The notes beneath the pieces are model-generated. The model worked only from the letters and a program-made list of their open reading frames with translations. It did not search any database and was not told the origin of the DNA. This document shows, piece after piece, positions 31,483-40,433 of a DNA stretch of 48,067 nucleotides. Source of the DNA: Trichomonas tenax (lineage: Eukaryota; Parabasalia; Trichomonadida; Trichomonadidae); contig JALKBU010000328.1 of the NCBI GenBank assembly GCA_023091735.1, positions 1 through 48,067 of the forward strand, given 5' to 3'. Positions within the stretch are counted from its first letter, which is position 1. The number at the start of each line of letters is the position of its first letter. The translations under genes were made by a program, and so were the position numbers.

Positions 31483-32469
31483 TTAATGTTGGTGTGAGAA
31501 TATAAAGTGCAACATCATAGAGAATATTTCGATGCTCTTATATGGAATTAATACTGTAACCTTTGCAGAATGAATTATATAACAACCTTCAATAAGAGAA
31601 AAATAATTTAAAGAATCATTTTTGGAGTATACTCTGTCATTGATGACCAAAGTTGCATATTTTGTTGTACTATCTGAGTTGAAATAACATGAATTCAATA
31701 TGATTTTGTAGCCTTCTTCTTCAAGAGAAAATAAAGGTTCGACTGTGTTTCCGAAAATGCAACAACTTTCAAGAACAAAATTTCTAAATCCTAATATAAT
31801 TCCTCTTCTTTCAGAGCCAATTTGAGTTCTGTTGTTTTCAATAATATTCGTTGATGAAATTGTGACTAAACCTTCTGCCCATATTCCAACAATTGCATCT
31901 TCTGTTTGTGTATTGTTTCTTATAGTGTGAAATTTGAGAAAAACATCAGGTGTTGAGAAATCATGGGCGTAACCTGAACCTAAATAACATTTATTCGATG
32001 TTATGTTCATGTTTGAGGAATGTTCTGGACCTGTTGCTATCCATAATGAACCCCAACAATTTTCATCTGTTCTACAGTTTGTTACTGTTGAGAGATTAAG
32101 AAACTGTTTCGTTTCTTCTAAATCGGGAAGAAAAACATAGAAAGACATTCCACATTGTGAACTCGATGAAGATTTGTAATAACAAGTTCTGTCTTGGACA
32201 AAGTGACTTTCACTTTGAATTCTGAAATAAAGAGATCCTCCATAATTATTTAATGAAGATGAACATTCAGAAAATGTTGAATCTTCAATAAGGAGAATTA
32301 ATTTTGATGCAGATTCAATACGAATAGCACCAAGGTCAGTCTGATTATAATATTCGCAGAAACTAATGAAATAACTTCCGGATTCAGCTTGAAAAGCGGT
32401 ATTATTTTTGTATTTCGTAGTGTAGTCTGTCTCTGTGAAGTAATAGGACCATTGGTGACGAATGATCAT
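31483..32469 (-). CDS. Pmp-like beta-helix repeat protein, intact ORF
   Basis: 328 residues from ATG 32469. Repeated short strands rich in Ser, Asn, Cys and Ile with turn motifs (LILLIEDSTFSECSSSLNNY then GGSLYF; FVLESCCIFGNTVEPLF; ILNSCYFNSDSTTKYATLVI) suggest a right-handed beta-helix like the Pmp/BspA-type surface proteins expanded in trichomonads. There is no signal peptide and no clear membrane span apart from a hydrophobic C-terminal end, so it may be truncated relative to full-length members. Three broken copies lie in this window (19.8, 20.1-21.2 and 31.1 kb), which indicates a multicopy family. Function unknown. Confidence 0.6.
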   Translation of the reverse strand: MIIRHQWSYYFTETDYTTKYKNNTAFQAESGSYFISFCEYYNQTDLGAIRIESASKLILLIEDSTFSECSSSLNNYGGSLYFRIQSESHFVQDRTCYYKSSSSSQCGMSFYVFLPDLEETKQFLNLSTVTNCRTDENCWGSLWIATGPEHSSNMNITSNKCYLGSGYAHDFSTPDVFLKFHTIRNNTQTEDAIVGIWAEGLVTISSTNIIENNRTQIGSERRGIILGFRNFVLESCCIFGNTVEPLFSLEEEGYKIILNSCYFNSDSTTKYATLVINDRVYSKNDSLNYFSLIEGCYIIHSAKVTVLIPYKSIEIFSMMLHFIFSHQH

Positions 32470-32477
32470 CTTTATGA

Positions 32478-32507
32478 AGACGAAGCCGTATTAATACGGC
32501 TTCGTCT
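32478..32507. other. 30-bp perfect palindrome just upstream of Pmp-like start
   Basis: A fully self-complementary 30-mer (each half AGACGAAGCCGTATT read from its own strand), 9 nt upstream of ATG 32469. The paralogue at 21170 has the same flanks (GAAGACGA on one side, AAATGATTTTGTGTAC on the other) but no palindrome, so this is an insertion or expansion specific to this copy. Confidence 0.85.
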
Positions 32508-32596
32508 CCTTTTTCTTTTCAAAAAATGATTTTGTGTACCTTTACAATTTTCGACACCTTTCTGACATTTATTCATTACTACAGTAGTTAGTAATA

Positions 32597-32642
32597 AACA
32601 TTTCGCTCTTTTCTGTCTAACGCTAGAATACAGCGAAATGTT
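32597..32642. repeat. 11-bp inverted repeat (AACATTTCGCT)
   Basis: 32597-32607 and 32632-32642 are perfect reverse complements separated by 24 nt, between the Pmp-like gene and the first gene of the Polinton. It could mark the element's left junction or form a hairpin. No matching sequence is seen at the right end. Confidence 0.6.
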
Positions 32643-32758
32643 GAGTTATGACATGTAAACTAGAATATTTAAAGTAAATTCACTTCCTAACAACTTACAA
32701 AAATAATTAAAAATATAAATGAAAAATAAACACAAAAATAATAAATTAATATAATTAT

Positions 32759-32971
32759 TTAGTATCCAATTTCAGTATCTTCTTCTTTAGATTTCTTTTG
32801 TAATCTTGGATTCTTTTGTCTACCAGCAGCTAACGCAGCCAATTGTTTTTCTGTACACTTTCTTTTAGGCTTATCTTGTTTAATATCCTTAGATTTATTA
32901 TTTGATAATTCCTTTAGAATTTCTTGTTTAATTTCATCTCTGAGAGATTGGATGTTAATTGTATCCGACAT
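32759..32971 (-). CDS. Small basic protein, Polinton leftmost gene
   Basis: 70 residues, ATG 32971. An N-terminal helix (NIQSLRDEIKQEILKELSNN) is followed by a Lys/Arg-rich part with KCTEKQLAALAAGRQKN. The AALAAGR segment is typical of small basic chromatin- or DNA-associated tails in virus-like elements. It is divergent from the next gene, with 38 bp between the two ATGs. It may be a DNA-binding core protein; unproven. Confidence 0.6.
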   Translation of the reverse strand: MSDTINIQSLRDEIKQEILKELSNNKSKDIKQDKPKRKCTEKQLAALAAGRQKNPRLQKKSKEEDTEIGY

Positions 32972-33009
32972 TTTAATAAGATAAAACTTTTGATTTTATT
33001 TATAATTAA

Positions 33010-33438
33010 ATGAGCTTAAGTAAATCAGAAAGACAATCTATTATAGATAATGAAGAACGTGGTATCCAACATCCATTATATTATGTTGTCAAAACAAATG
33101 GTAAAGTACAAGTTCGTAAAAGAAAAGTACCATTAAATTCTAATAAACAATCTAATGACAATTCCGATATTTCTTCTGAAATAACATTAGATGATAACAT
33201 GTCATCAGATTCAGATAATGATTATGAACAATTATCTAATAAAGCATTAATGGCAAAGATGCTAAAGGTTTTAGAGAAATCAACAACATCAGAAGATATG
33301 AATAAGAATCCAGTTGAAAGAGAACGTGAAACAAATGAAAATAAACAATTCATTGAAAACATTCAAGAAACAGTATCAAACAATAGACCATTTCCAATGA
33401 CTGTTAGAAATAGAAGAGCAAGAATTATAAGATTATAA
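33010..33438 (+). CDS. Small acidic/Ser-rich Polinton protein
   Basis: 142 residues, ATG 33010. A basic front (KTNGKVQVRKRKVPLN), an acidic Ser/Asp middle (SEITLDDNMSSDSDNDYEQL), a helix, and a basic end (PMTVRNRRARIIRL). It ends 34 bp before the capsid gene on the same strand, so it is probably co-expressed with it. Likely a virion-associated or assembly protein by position; no family recognised. Confidence 0.6.
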   Translation: MSLSKSERQSIIDNEERGIQHPLYYVVKTNGKVQVRKRKVPLNSNKQSNDNSDISSEITLDDNMSSDSDNDYEQLSNKALMAKMLKVLEKSTTSEDMNKNPVERERETNENKQFIENIQETVSNNRPFPMTVRNRRARIIRL

Positions 33439-33471
33439 GTTATATATATTATCGATTTTTATTTTTATTAA

Positions 33472-35040
33472 ATGAATAACGAACAGTTAAACGAATTCAC
33501 TCCAACAGAGAATTATCATCAGATCAAGAGTTATTTTGATATTATTGATAATGCTATTCAAGTTGGTGATACAAATAGACGATATGTACCATCTAAAGAT
33601 CCATCTAATCCAAAAGATATTAAAGAAAATCATTACGTAACGTTTAATATATCTCCTAAAGGTGAAAACATGATAGATTTATACAATACATGTATTACGT
33701 ATACACTTAAAGCAAAACTTAAGAGTGCTTTATCATCATATATTAAAACAACAGGATTTACAGGTGAACCTTATAATGAACCATCTATTTGGGTTGGTTT
33801 CGATGATAGTTTCTATGCTGTATCCGCATATCAAATATTAGCAAATGGTAGAGTTATTTATACACAAGATAACGCAATTAATGAAGGATATGTTATGAGT
33901 AATTGTGGAACAACAGATGCTATTAAGAAAACTGATGTATTTTCTAAAACAAGACATTCTGATGTTTGGAAACGTGTTAATACTGTTAGATCTGGTATAG
34001 TAATTGATATGACAGATTTAGAAAGTGATAATACATTTGATATTAGTTTAGATTTAAAGATTGATATCAGAAGATTCTTACCATTTGAAGCTATTAGATT
34101 CTTACCTGATTTTGCTGGTAATATTCAACTTAAAGTTAAATTCACAGCAGATGCTTTACAAATAGCACCATTAAGTTTAGAAGATGCTTTGCTAACACCA
34201 AATAACTTAGCTAAGGTTAAATCATATCCGCAAATTACTAATAGGTTTGTTCCATTAAATGAAGAATTTACACATTTCAATGCTGTATCTAAATCTGCTG
34301 ATGGAATTTCATTATCAGTTATTCATAATACAATTACTAAGGTTTCTGCTAACTTTGTTGATTGTGCTGTTGTTGGTAAGAACTTTAGTTTAGATCCAGT
34401 TGTATATTCTAGTCTTGTTGCCCATTATTCAACACAATCGTTATGTTTTCCAATTAAAACTATGGAATGGATGCCTATGGATGGTGAATTAAATAATAAC
34501 GTTAATATTAAATCAACATTCACAGCAACATATACTCCAATTAATGTTAATAGTATTTGGTTCTTATTCCCTAAGAATTCTAATTATCTAACTAATTTCG
34601 AAAATCCAATATTTGAAGGTGTTCAACTATTTATGGGTTCATATGGTTCAATTCCATCAGAACCAGAAAAAACTAATGGTCCTGTATTTTATGAAGTTGT
34701 TTCAAATGCTTGTAATACTAATAATGATCTAATTGGATTTAATACAGATGTTATGAAAACATTAACAACAGAAAAGAATACAAATGTTGGTTTTGTTAGT
34801 AATGATATCACACATTTCTTAATGGGATTTCCTACAGAAACTGATTTTACATTCCAACAAGGACAAACATCTAATTCACCAATTACATATAAATTAAACG
34901 TTGTTCCTACTACAAATGGTTTAAGATTAATTGAAGCTAAACCACTTATTGGATTTCTTAAGCATAGTTGCTTTGCTATTCAGATTATGCCAAATGGTCC
35001 ACCAGAAATTAGAATTGATGATTATAACTTAGCAGCATAA
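33472..35040 (+). CDS. Probable major capsid protein (double jelly-roll type)
   Basis: 522 residues, intact, the longest gene of the element. Beta-rich throughout with no catalytic motif. Segments such as HYVTFNISPKGENMIDLYN, FYAVSAYQILANGRVIYTQD, DIRRFLPFEAIRFLPDFAGN and IQLKVKFTADALQI fit the strand-loop pattern of Polinton MCPs, and length and position with the ATPase agree. Polinton MCPs form pseudo-hexameric capsomers of an icosahedral shell. The leader is a T-rich tract (TTTTTATTTTTATTAA) directly before ATG, resembled before 41642. Identified by context and pattern, not by a search; structure prediction would settle it. Confidence 0.65.
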   Translation: MNNEQLNEFTPTENYHQIKSYFDIIDNAIQVGDTNRRYVPSKDPSNPKDIKENHYVTFNISPKGENMIDLYNTCITYTLKAKLKSALSSYIKTTGFTGEPYNEPSIWVGFDDSFYAVSAYQILANGRVIYTQDNAINEGYVMSNCGTTDAIKKTDVFSKTRHSDVWKRVNTVRSGIVIDMTDLESDNTFDISLDLKIDIRRFLPFEAIRFLPDFAGNIQLKVKFTADALQIAPLSLEDALLTPNNLAKVKSYPQITNRFVPLNEEFTHFNAVSKSADGISLSVIHNTITKVSANFVDCAVVGKNFSLDPVVYSSLVAHYSTQSLCFPIKTMEWMPMDGELNNNVNIKSTFTATYTPINVNSIWFLFPKNSNYLTNFENPIFEGVQLFMGSYGSIPSEPEKTNGPVFYEVVSNACNTNNDLIGFNTDVMKTLTTEKNTNVGFVSNDITHFLMGFPTETDFTFQQGQTSNSPITYKLNVVPTTNGLRLIEAKPLIGFLKHSCFAIQIMPNGPPEIRIDDYNLAA

Positions 35041-35079
35041 TAATAAATCAAAAATAATATTATTATTTATTTTTATGTT

Positions 35080-35676
35080 TTAATTTACTAACACATATTT
35101 CAGAGATAATCTATATTTAGATGTTAATTGTATATAATCAGATGGATAACATATCTTGAAATTAACTGCTGTGTTATTTTCTTCATATATTTTAATTTGT
35201 GATATCTTAATATATGGTGAATACTTAAAACAACCAACCTCAGGTTCTAATAGATCAATTTCACATTTATGATGTGTTTGTATCGATATTACTGTTTCAA
35301 GATCTTCTTTAGTTAATATGATATTATCATGTGAAATTAAATTAGCAATTAATTTCTTATCTTGATCTAATAATATACTTTGATATAATGTTAATAGATA
35401 TTCATCAACAGTTTTATACAATGGTTCAAATGTATTAATGTCTCTATTATATATTGGTGGATATGCTACAGAAATACTATTAGGTATAACATCTAATTTA
35501 ACATCATTATTAGCATTTCTTTCATTTGTATCTTTAATATTAATTTCTTTATCAGTATCTAATTTATCAGTACTATAATTCTTAATAATAATATTATTAG
35601 TTGTTCTGCTATCAACGTTGCTCGTTGGTTCAATTGGAACATTAGCAATTCCTGTTAGAATACTTTTCGATCGCAT
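35080..35676 (-). CDS. Polinton protein of unknown function, 198 residues
   Basis: ATG 35676 (a TTG six codons upstream is not used as the start). The N-terminal 70 residues are Asn/Asp/Thr-rich and probably disordered. The rest mixes helices (YKTVDEYLLTLYQSILLDQD) and strands (YSPYIKISQIKIYEENNTAV). No motif recognised. Its 3' end faces the capsid gene and its start is 41 bp from the divergent gene at 35718. Confidence 0.65.
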   Translation of the reverse strand: MRSKSILTGIANVPIEPTSNVDSRTTNNIIIKNYSTDKLDTDKEINIKDTNERNANNDVKLDVIPNSISVAYPPIYNRDINTFEPLYKTVDEYLLTLYQSILLDQDKKLIANLISHDNIILTKEDLETVISIQTHHKCEIDLLEPEVGCFKYSPYIKISQIKIYEENNTAVNFKICYPSDYIQLTSKYRLSLKYVLVN

Positions 35677-35717
35677 TTTTATAAAATAAAACAATCTAAA
35701 TGTTTTAAAATAAATAA

Positions 35718-36095
35718 ATGTTTAAACAAATTATAGAAGGATCACCACAAAAAGTAAATCCAATTAATATATTATCACATGATGATAACGGTGTTGCTAT
35801 TAGAAATGTTGATAACATACCTAGAATAAAAACACCAAGAGTTATGGACAGAGGATTAGAACCTAGAATATATGTTAATGATGGTTCACATGGTACTAAC
35901 TTACGTTATACATATTCATATAAAGTATATGCTGAACCAAATGAGAAATCTAGTATTTATAATGGTTATTCTAATAACTTTCCTAGACAAATAACAGATA
36001 CTCAAACATATGATATGAAAGCATTTAATAGATTATCTGTTAATGGTGATATGAATGGTAATCACTTATTTACAAATCCACAGTTAAAAATATAA
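35718..36095 (+). CDS. Polinton protein of unknown function, 125 residues
   Basis: ATG 35718. Soluble, Asn/Arg/Tyr-rich, low hydrophobicity, with IPRIKTPRVMDRGLEPRIYV and YTYSYKVYAEPNEKSSIYNG. No domain recognised. Arranged head to head with 35676; the shared 41-bp gap suggests a bidirectional promoter. It could be a minor structural protein. Confidence 0.6.
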   Translation: MFKQIIEGSPQKVNPINILSHDDNGVAIRNVDNIPRIKTPRVMDRGLEPRIYVNDGSHGTNLRYTYSYKVYAEPNEKSSIYNGYSNNFPRQITDTQTYDMKAFNRLSVNGDMNGNHLFTNPQLKI

Positions 36096-36272
36096 ATTAT
36101 AATATTTTAATTTCATATTCATAATTATTATGATTAAATATTAAAGATATATTTATTTTTATATTTTCATTTTTATATTTATCCATTATATTATTTATCT
36201 TATCTAATATACATATATTATCAACATTTTCGATAACAACGATTTCATCAATTATAAACTTTAAATACATAT

Positions 36273-37163
36273 TTATATAGAAATTAAAATAGCTTCAACA
36301 ATTATTTTATCTTTACCATCTAATGGTAATATAATCTTATCATTATGTGAACTATCATATAAAGATATTTCAAAACTAGTATTGAAACCATATATGTTAT
36401 AATGTTTTGGTGGTGTTAATATTTCATTTGCTATACACATTAAACTATCTTCAGATAATGTTGATATATTTGATTTAATTAGTGTTGTACTTCTATTCCA
36501 TACGTTTTTAAATTTAAATCCTACTAATTTATCATTTACAATAGTAATATCAACATTTGGATATATACTTATATAACTTCTTAATATACTTTCATCAATT
36601 ACACCATTTGTGAATTTAGAAAAATAAACAAATAAAATATCTGGATTATTTTCTGGATGTATTTTTGGTTCATGTAAATTAATTAAATTTCTAAAATCTT
36701 CAGTTGTATATTGATCAGCTTTATCGAATTTAAAACATAAGTTTGGATTATTAGATGTAATATCAAAATCTAAAGAATTCTCAGCATAATTACATTTAAT
36801 AGAAAATTCATTATATGTGATTTCAGGTAAATCTTCAACTAATTTCTCTTTTATATATTTCTTTAATTCGATATTAAAATCATTCATTGTATCAGTATTA
36901 TCTAAATTAATTTCTAATTGTGGATAAAAGGTATTTTTACCATCTGTAATTTTAAAATTAGTAAATCCTAAATTTCTAGCTGCTGGAATAACTTTAACAT
37001 TTCTAATTTCTATAGATTTCTTACCTGGATTATCTAACCAATGTTTTGGGAAATCATATATGTATTTATTCTCATCATTATATTTAGGTTTTGAAAATAC
37101 ATGTTTATAATAAATATTAATCTCTGAACTATTAATATTTGGTGATTGATACTTATTCATCAT
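36273..37163 (-). CDS. Polinton paralogue family member A (candidate minor structural protein)
   Basis: 296 residues from ATG 37163 (a second ATG follows at once). Near the N-terminus: YDFPKHWLDNPGKKSIEIRN and VKVIPAARN. Near residue 217: FKFKNVWNRSTTLI. Both blocks recur in the proteins at 41642 and 42805, giving a shared frame of (Y/F)xxPxxWL near the start and (N)(V/I)W(D/N)R in the last third. Predicted beta-rich. By size and location it could be a minor capsid/penton or spike protein, but that is inference. Head to head with the ATPase, only 14 bp between ATGs. Confidence 0.65.
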   Translation of the reverse strand: MMNKYQSPNINSSEINIYYKHVFSKPKYNDENKYIYDFPKHWLDNPGKKSIEIRNVKVIPAARNLGFTNFKITDGKNTFYPQLEINLDNTDTMNDFNIELKKYIKEKLVEDLPEITYNEFSIKCNYAENSLDFDITSNNPNLCFKFDKADQYTTEDFRNLINLHEPKIHPENNPDILFVYFSKFTNGVIDESILRSYISIYPNVDITIVNDKLVGFKFKNVWNRSTTLIKSNISTLSEDSLMCIANEILTPPKHYNIYGFNTSFEISLYDSSHNDKIILPLDGKDKIIVEAILISI

Positions 37164-37177
37164 TTAATAATTATAAA

Positions 37178-38077
37178 ATGAAGAATATTAAAGCTAAAGT
37201 CGATAAGATATTAAAAAAGGATGGTGAAAAAAATAAGAATAAATTAAATCAAGGTCTTATTTTACCATTTAGTAATGATTATCCGTTTTGTGCTAATGAT
37301 GTATACTTCTTTTGTGGTAAAATGGGTTCTGGTAAAACATATGGTGTTATTAGACATATTATGATAACAGATCGTTTAACAAAAGATCCATATTATGATC
37401 GAATAATAGTTTCGGCAACATCTGGTTCAATGGATTCAACAGCAAATACTTTTATGAAAAATATAAAAAGTAAAATTAAGAAAATAAGCGATGATAAATT
37501 AATGGATTATCTAAATAAAAACGTTAAACAAAAATCTAAGTATTATGCCATATGTGAATTCTTAAATAGTAATATGAAAGAAATAAGTGAAGATATGGAA
37601 CATATGATTGAAAAACATAAATTAAGAAAAGATCCTAAAACATTTGATATACAATGATTAACTTATTATATTACATCAAAACTTAAGAAATATCCATTTA
37701 CTAAATATCCATCAAATACATTCTTAGTATTAGATGACTATGGAGGACATAAGTTATTAACTAAAGCAGATAGTCCATTAGCAAATTTCATAACTAAAGT
37801 TAGACATTATAATTATACTGTATGTATTATGTGTCAAACCTGGAGATTCATTTGTTTGAATATTAAACGTTTATGTACTGATATAGTTATATTCCAAGGA
37901 TATAGTATGAAGGATTTACAAACAATGGTAGAACAATCTGGCGTAACAGATGATTGGCAAGACATTTGGGAACAATATAAAACATTACCTACACCAAGAT
38001 CGAATATGGAAATACATATAGTAGCAGGATCCATAAAATTCAACAATGTTGAGCAAAGTAAAAATACATTGTTTTAG
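37178..38077 (+). pseudogene. Packaging ATPase (HerA/FtsK, A32-like) interrupted by TGA
   Basis: From ATG 37178 the frame has a Walker A motif (FFCGKMGSGKTYG, K53/T54) and, after codon 160, a TGA at 37655-37657. The same frame continues to 38077 with Walker B (TFLVLDDYGG, D186/D187) and a sensor-like segment (NYTVCIMCQTW). The total of about 299 codons fits Polinton/NCLDV-type genome-packaging ATPases, which pump DNA into capsids. With the stop, the Walker A and B parts are separated, so the product should be inactive unless the stop is read through. No indel is seen, so the change is a single substitution. Confidence 0.8.
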
Positions 38078-38093
38078 TTTTTAAAACTATTAA

Positions 38094-38606
38094 ATGGCAG
38101 ATGATCAAGGTTTTTGGCGCCGAGGTTGGAATAAAACTAAAGGTGCGTATAACTGGATAAAAGATAAAGCTAAGAATAGTGGTGAGTTTATTGGTCAAGC
38201 ACATAATTTAGCATCACCTATGATAGATAACGCATTATTAGCAGGATCAGCAAGTGGAAATCCATTAGCAATAGGTGGATTAGTATTAAAGAAAGGATTA
38301 GATTACGGTGGATCTTATATTAAAGATTATACAAATAAGAAATTAGGATCAGATCACTGGGCTAGTAAATGGATGAATGATTTTTCTAAAGGTTATAATA
38401 AATCTGAGGAAGCAATTAAACCAATAAGAGATAAAATACAATCAGACCCAGAACTACGAAGTTCTGTACAATCACATCCATTTATTAAAAACTTATATGG
38501 ATTAGAAAGATTAAATTATACACCTAATATAAATGTTAAATCTATAGATGGTAATGTCATAAATAGATTAGCAAAATCAAAACGCAAAGTATGGAGTAAT
38601 GTTTAA
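38094..38606 (+). CDS. Polinton protein with amphipathic/hydrophobic N-terminal half
   Basis: 170 residues, ATG 38094, starting 17 bp after the ATPase stop. The N-terminus (GFWRRGWNKTKGAYNWIKDK) is an amphipathic Trp-rich helix. About residues 50-75 are Gly/Ala-rich and apolar (LLAGSASGNPLAIGGLVLKK). The C-terminal half is basic and helical. The layout recalls small membrane-active minor capsid proteins of adenovirus-like particles, but no homology is visible. It is followed closely by a membrane protein at 38618. Confidence 0.6.
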   Translation: MADDQGFWRRGWNKTKGAYNWIKDKAKNSGEFIGQAHNLASPMIDNALLAGSASGNPLAIGGLVLKKGLDYGGSYIKDYTNKKLGSDHWASKWMNDFSKGYNKSEEAIKPIRDKIQSDPELRSSVQSHPFIKNLYGLERLNYTPNINVKSIDGNVINRLAKSKRKVWSNV

Positions 38607-38617
38607 TTTTAATATAA

Positions 38618-38974
38618 ATGTCAACAAATAGTAGTAGAATAAGTTCACCAGAATTATCTAGAGCAATATCACCAATGAATTATAATTCACCATATCATTC
38701 AATTAAAAATATAAATCCACATCCATGGTATTATAATCTTAATAAATATCTAATTGGTGGATTGTTAGGTATTGGAAGTGTTATGAGTTATAATTATTTG
38801 AAAAATAAATTTAGTAATCCATATATTAATAAACCATCTACAGATTTAGTAGAATACCAATATAAACCAACACCTGTGAATTATGTTAAAAGTAATTCAG
38901 ATATTAATAATTATAAACCAACACCAAATCCTACACCACATAGTAATAATTCAAGAAAACTATTTAGGAGATAA
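38618..38974 (+). CDS. Polinton small membrane protein
   Basis: 118 residues, ATG 38618, 12 bp after the previous stop. A disordered Ser/Pro N-terminus (about 35 residues), a single short membrane span (YLIGGLLGIGSVMSYNYL, about 46-63), and a Pro/Thr/Asn-rich tail ending in SRKLFRR. Its 3' end overlaps the 3' end of the integrase by 11 bp. The role is unknown; an internal-membrane or particle protein is possible. Confidence 0.6.
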   Translation: MSTNSSRISSPELSRAISPMNYNSPYHSIKNINPHPWYYNLNKYLIGGLLGIGSVMSYNYLKNKFSNPYINKPSTDLVEYQYKPTPVNYVKSNSDINNYKPTPNPTPHSNNSRKLFRR

Positions 38975-40049
38975 AACGTTTTAATTTATTTGGTATACTT
39001 TTATTTTTCCAAAACTCTAATTCCATAATTCCTAAATGTGTTGGTCTGTTTTCACGTAAGTTTCTTGATGGCATAATATCAGTAATACCACCATCATATT
39101 CAACTTTATATTTATCTTTACGTTCATCATATGATATTATTTGTTTAATAGTACCATAACTAGCATTATCAAGTGTTTCAGCATATTTATTAGTTTTACC
39201 TTTAATTAATTTATGTCTAGGGTAATAAGCAACACTATCATCTTTAGATCTAATTAAATATCCATATCCTTGTTGTGAATCTACTTTATAATATTCTTTA
39301 GATAAATTAGATCTATGTTTACCAATATTATTTTTATCGTTTATTATTCTAACATCATCATTAGTATTTAATGTGAAATTAGGATTAATAAGTATTCTAT
39401 TAGTTTTATCTCTCATATTATTAATATACTGTTTTTCATCATTTTCATTAAATTCATTTGGTTTAATATTTGTTGATGAATGTATAGTATTATTATATAT
39501 CTTAATATAATGCTTCATCGATTGTTCTGTGAAATCTCTATCTTCATTTAAATCTCGTAATGTTCTTATTAATCTATTAATAATACCTAATATATTATGA
39601 TTATGTTTTTCAGTTGTATAATATTCGATATTATTATTTTGAAATAGTTTGATAACATCATCTGATAAATATGAACTATCTTGATCTGATGTTAATGTTT
39701 TAGGTTTATGTTCATTTATAAATTTCGTTAACACTTCAATTACATTATTCTTATTTTTATTATTCATAGGATAAGCATATGCTTTTCGAGAATTAATATT
39801 AATGAATATTAAGAAATATGGTACATTAGATGATTTACTTTGTATTAATGTATCAAATTGATAACTATCTGGTGTATTAGAATATATTGGTAAATAGTAT
39901 TGTTTATTATTTATATTATTTTTATCATGATCTATATTATTTAGAAATGTTCTAACATCTTTTGATTTAAAACCTTTACCTTTAGCCACACTGTATAATT
40001 TCTTATAACTTTTCCATTTATATTTATTATACAAATCTTGTAATGACAT
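38964..40049 (-). CDS. Retroviral-type integrase of Polinton, SH3/chromo-like C-terminus
   Basis: 361 residues from ATG 40049; the frame is open further to a TTG at 40082. An RNase H-fold core has the first Asp in SYQFDTLIQ (D66), the strand YFLIFININSRKAYAYP, and the second Asp in LTSDQDSSYLSDD (D122). At the exact D-35-E distance the residue is Asn (N158, GIINRLIRTLRD) where Glu is usual. The C-terminus (YGTIKQIISYDERKDKYKVE, then YDGGITDI) resembles an SH3/chromodomain-like fold found in Polinton integrases. The enzyme would insert element ends into host DNA. The frame is otherwise intact. Whether Asn158 kills it or is lineage-typical is unknown. Confidence 0.85.
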   Translation of the reverse strand: MSLQDLYNKYKWKSYKKLYSVAKGKGFKSKDVRTFLNNIDHDKNNINNKQYYLPIYSNTPDSYQFDTLIQSKSSNVPYFLIFININSRKAYAYPMNNKNKNNVIEVLTKFINEHKPKTLTSDQDSSYLSDDVIKLFQNNNIEYYTTEKHNHNILGIINRLIRTLRDLNEDRDFTEQSMKHYIKIYNNTIHSSTNIKPNEFNENDEKQYINNMRDKTNRILINPNFTLNTNDDVRIINDKNNIGKHRSNLSKEYYKVDSQQGYGYLIRSKDDSVAYYPRHKLIKGKTNKYAETLDNASYGTIKQIISYDERKDKYKVEYDGGITDIMPSRNLRENRPTHLGIMELEFWKNKSIPNKLKRFIS

Positions 40050-40088
40050 TAAATACTTTGATAAAAATAAAATATAAGACAATGATGT

Positions 40089-40433
40089 TTATTCTTCTAA
40101 TAATAATTCATCTAATGTGTTAATGTTAATATTTAATGTTTCAATCTTTGGTAATATCATATTCATAGTATTATTATTAACAATTGTTAATTTATGATTA
40201 TAATATTTAAATTGTTTATCACCAGTATCTATGTAATTAACATTAGTTAGATCTACATCAACAGCAAAGAAATTAGAATTATTACATCTAATAATATTAG
40301 TATTTGTAGTATTAATATTAATCTTAATATGATTTACATCTAATATTCTAGATAATTCTTCATTTGTATATTTCTTACCATCAATAATAAATGCTATTGG
40401 GTTTACACTATATCCAAATGAAATGTTAAACAC
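40089..40433 (-). pseudogene. 5'-truncated Polinton ORF abutting the polymerase fragment
   Basis: The frame opens at about 40448 and has no ATG; the given start is a GTG. About 114 codons, beta-rich and Asn/Thr/Ile-heavy: NPIAFIIDGKKYTNEELSRI, FFAVDVDLTNVNYI. Its 5' end overlaps the 5' end of the polymerase fragment on the other strand at about 40400-40450, so both genes appear to have lost their beginnings at one rearrangement point. No family recognised. Confidence 0.55.
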
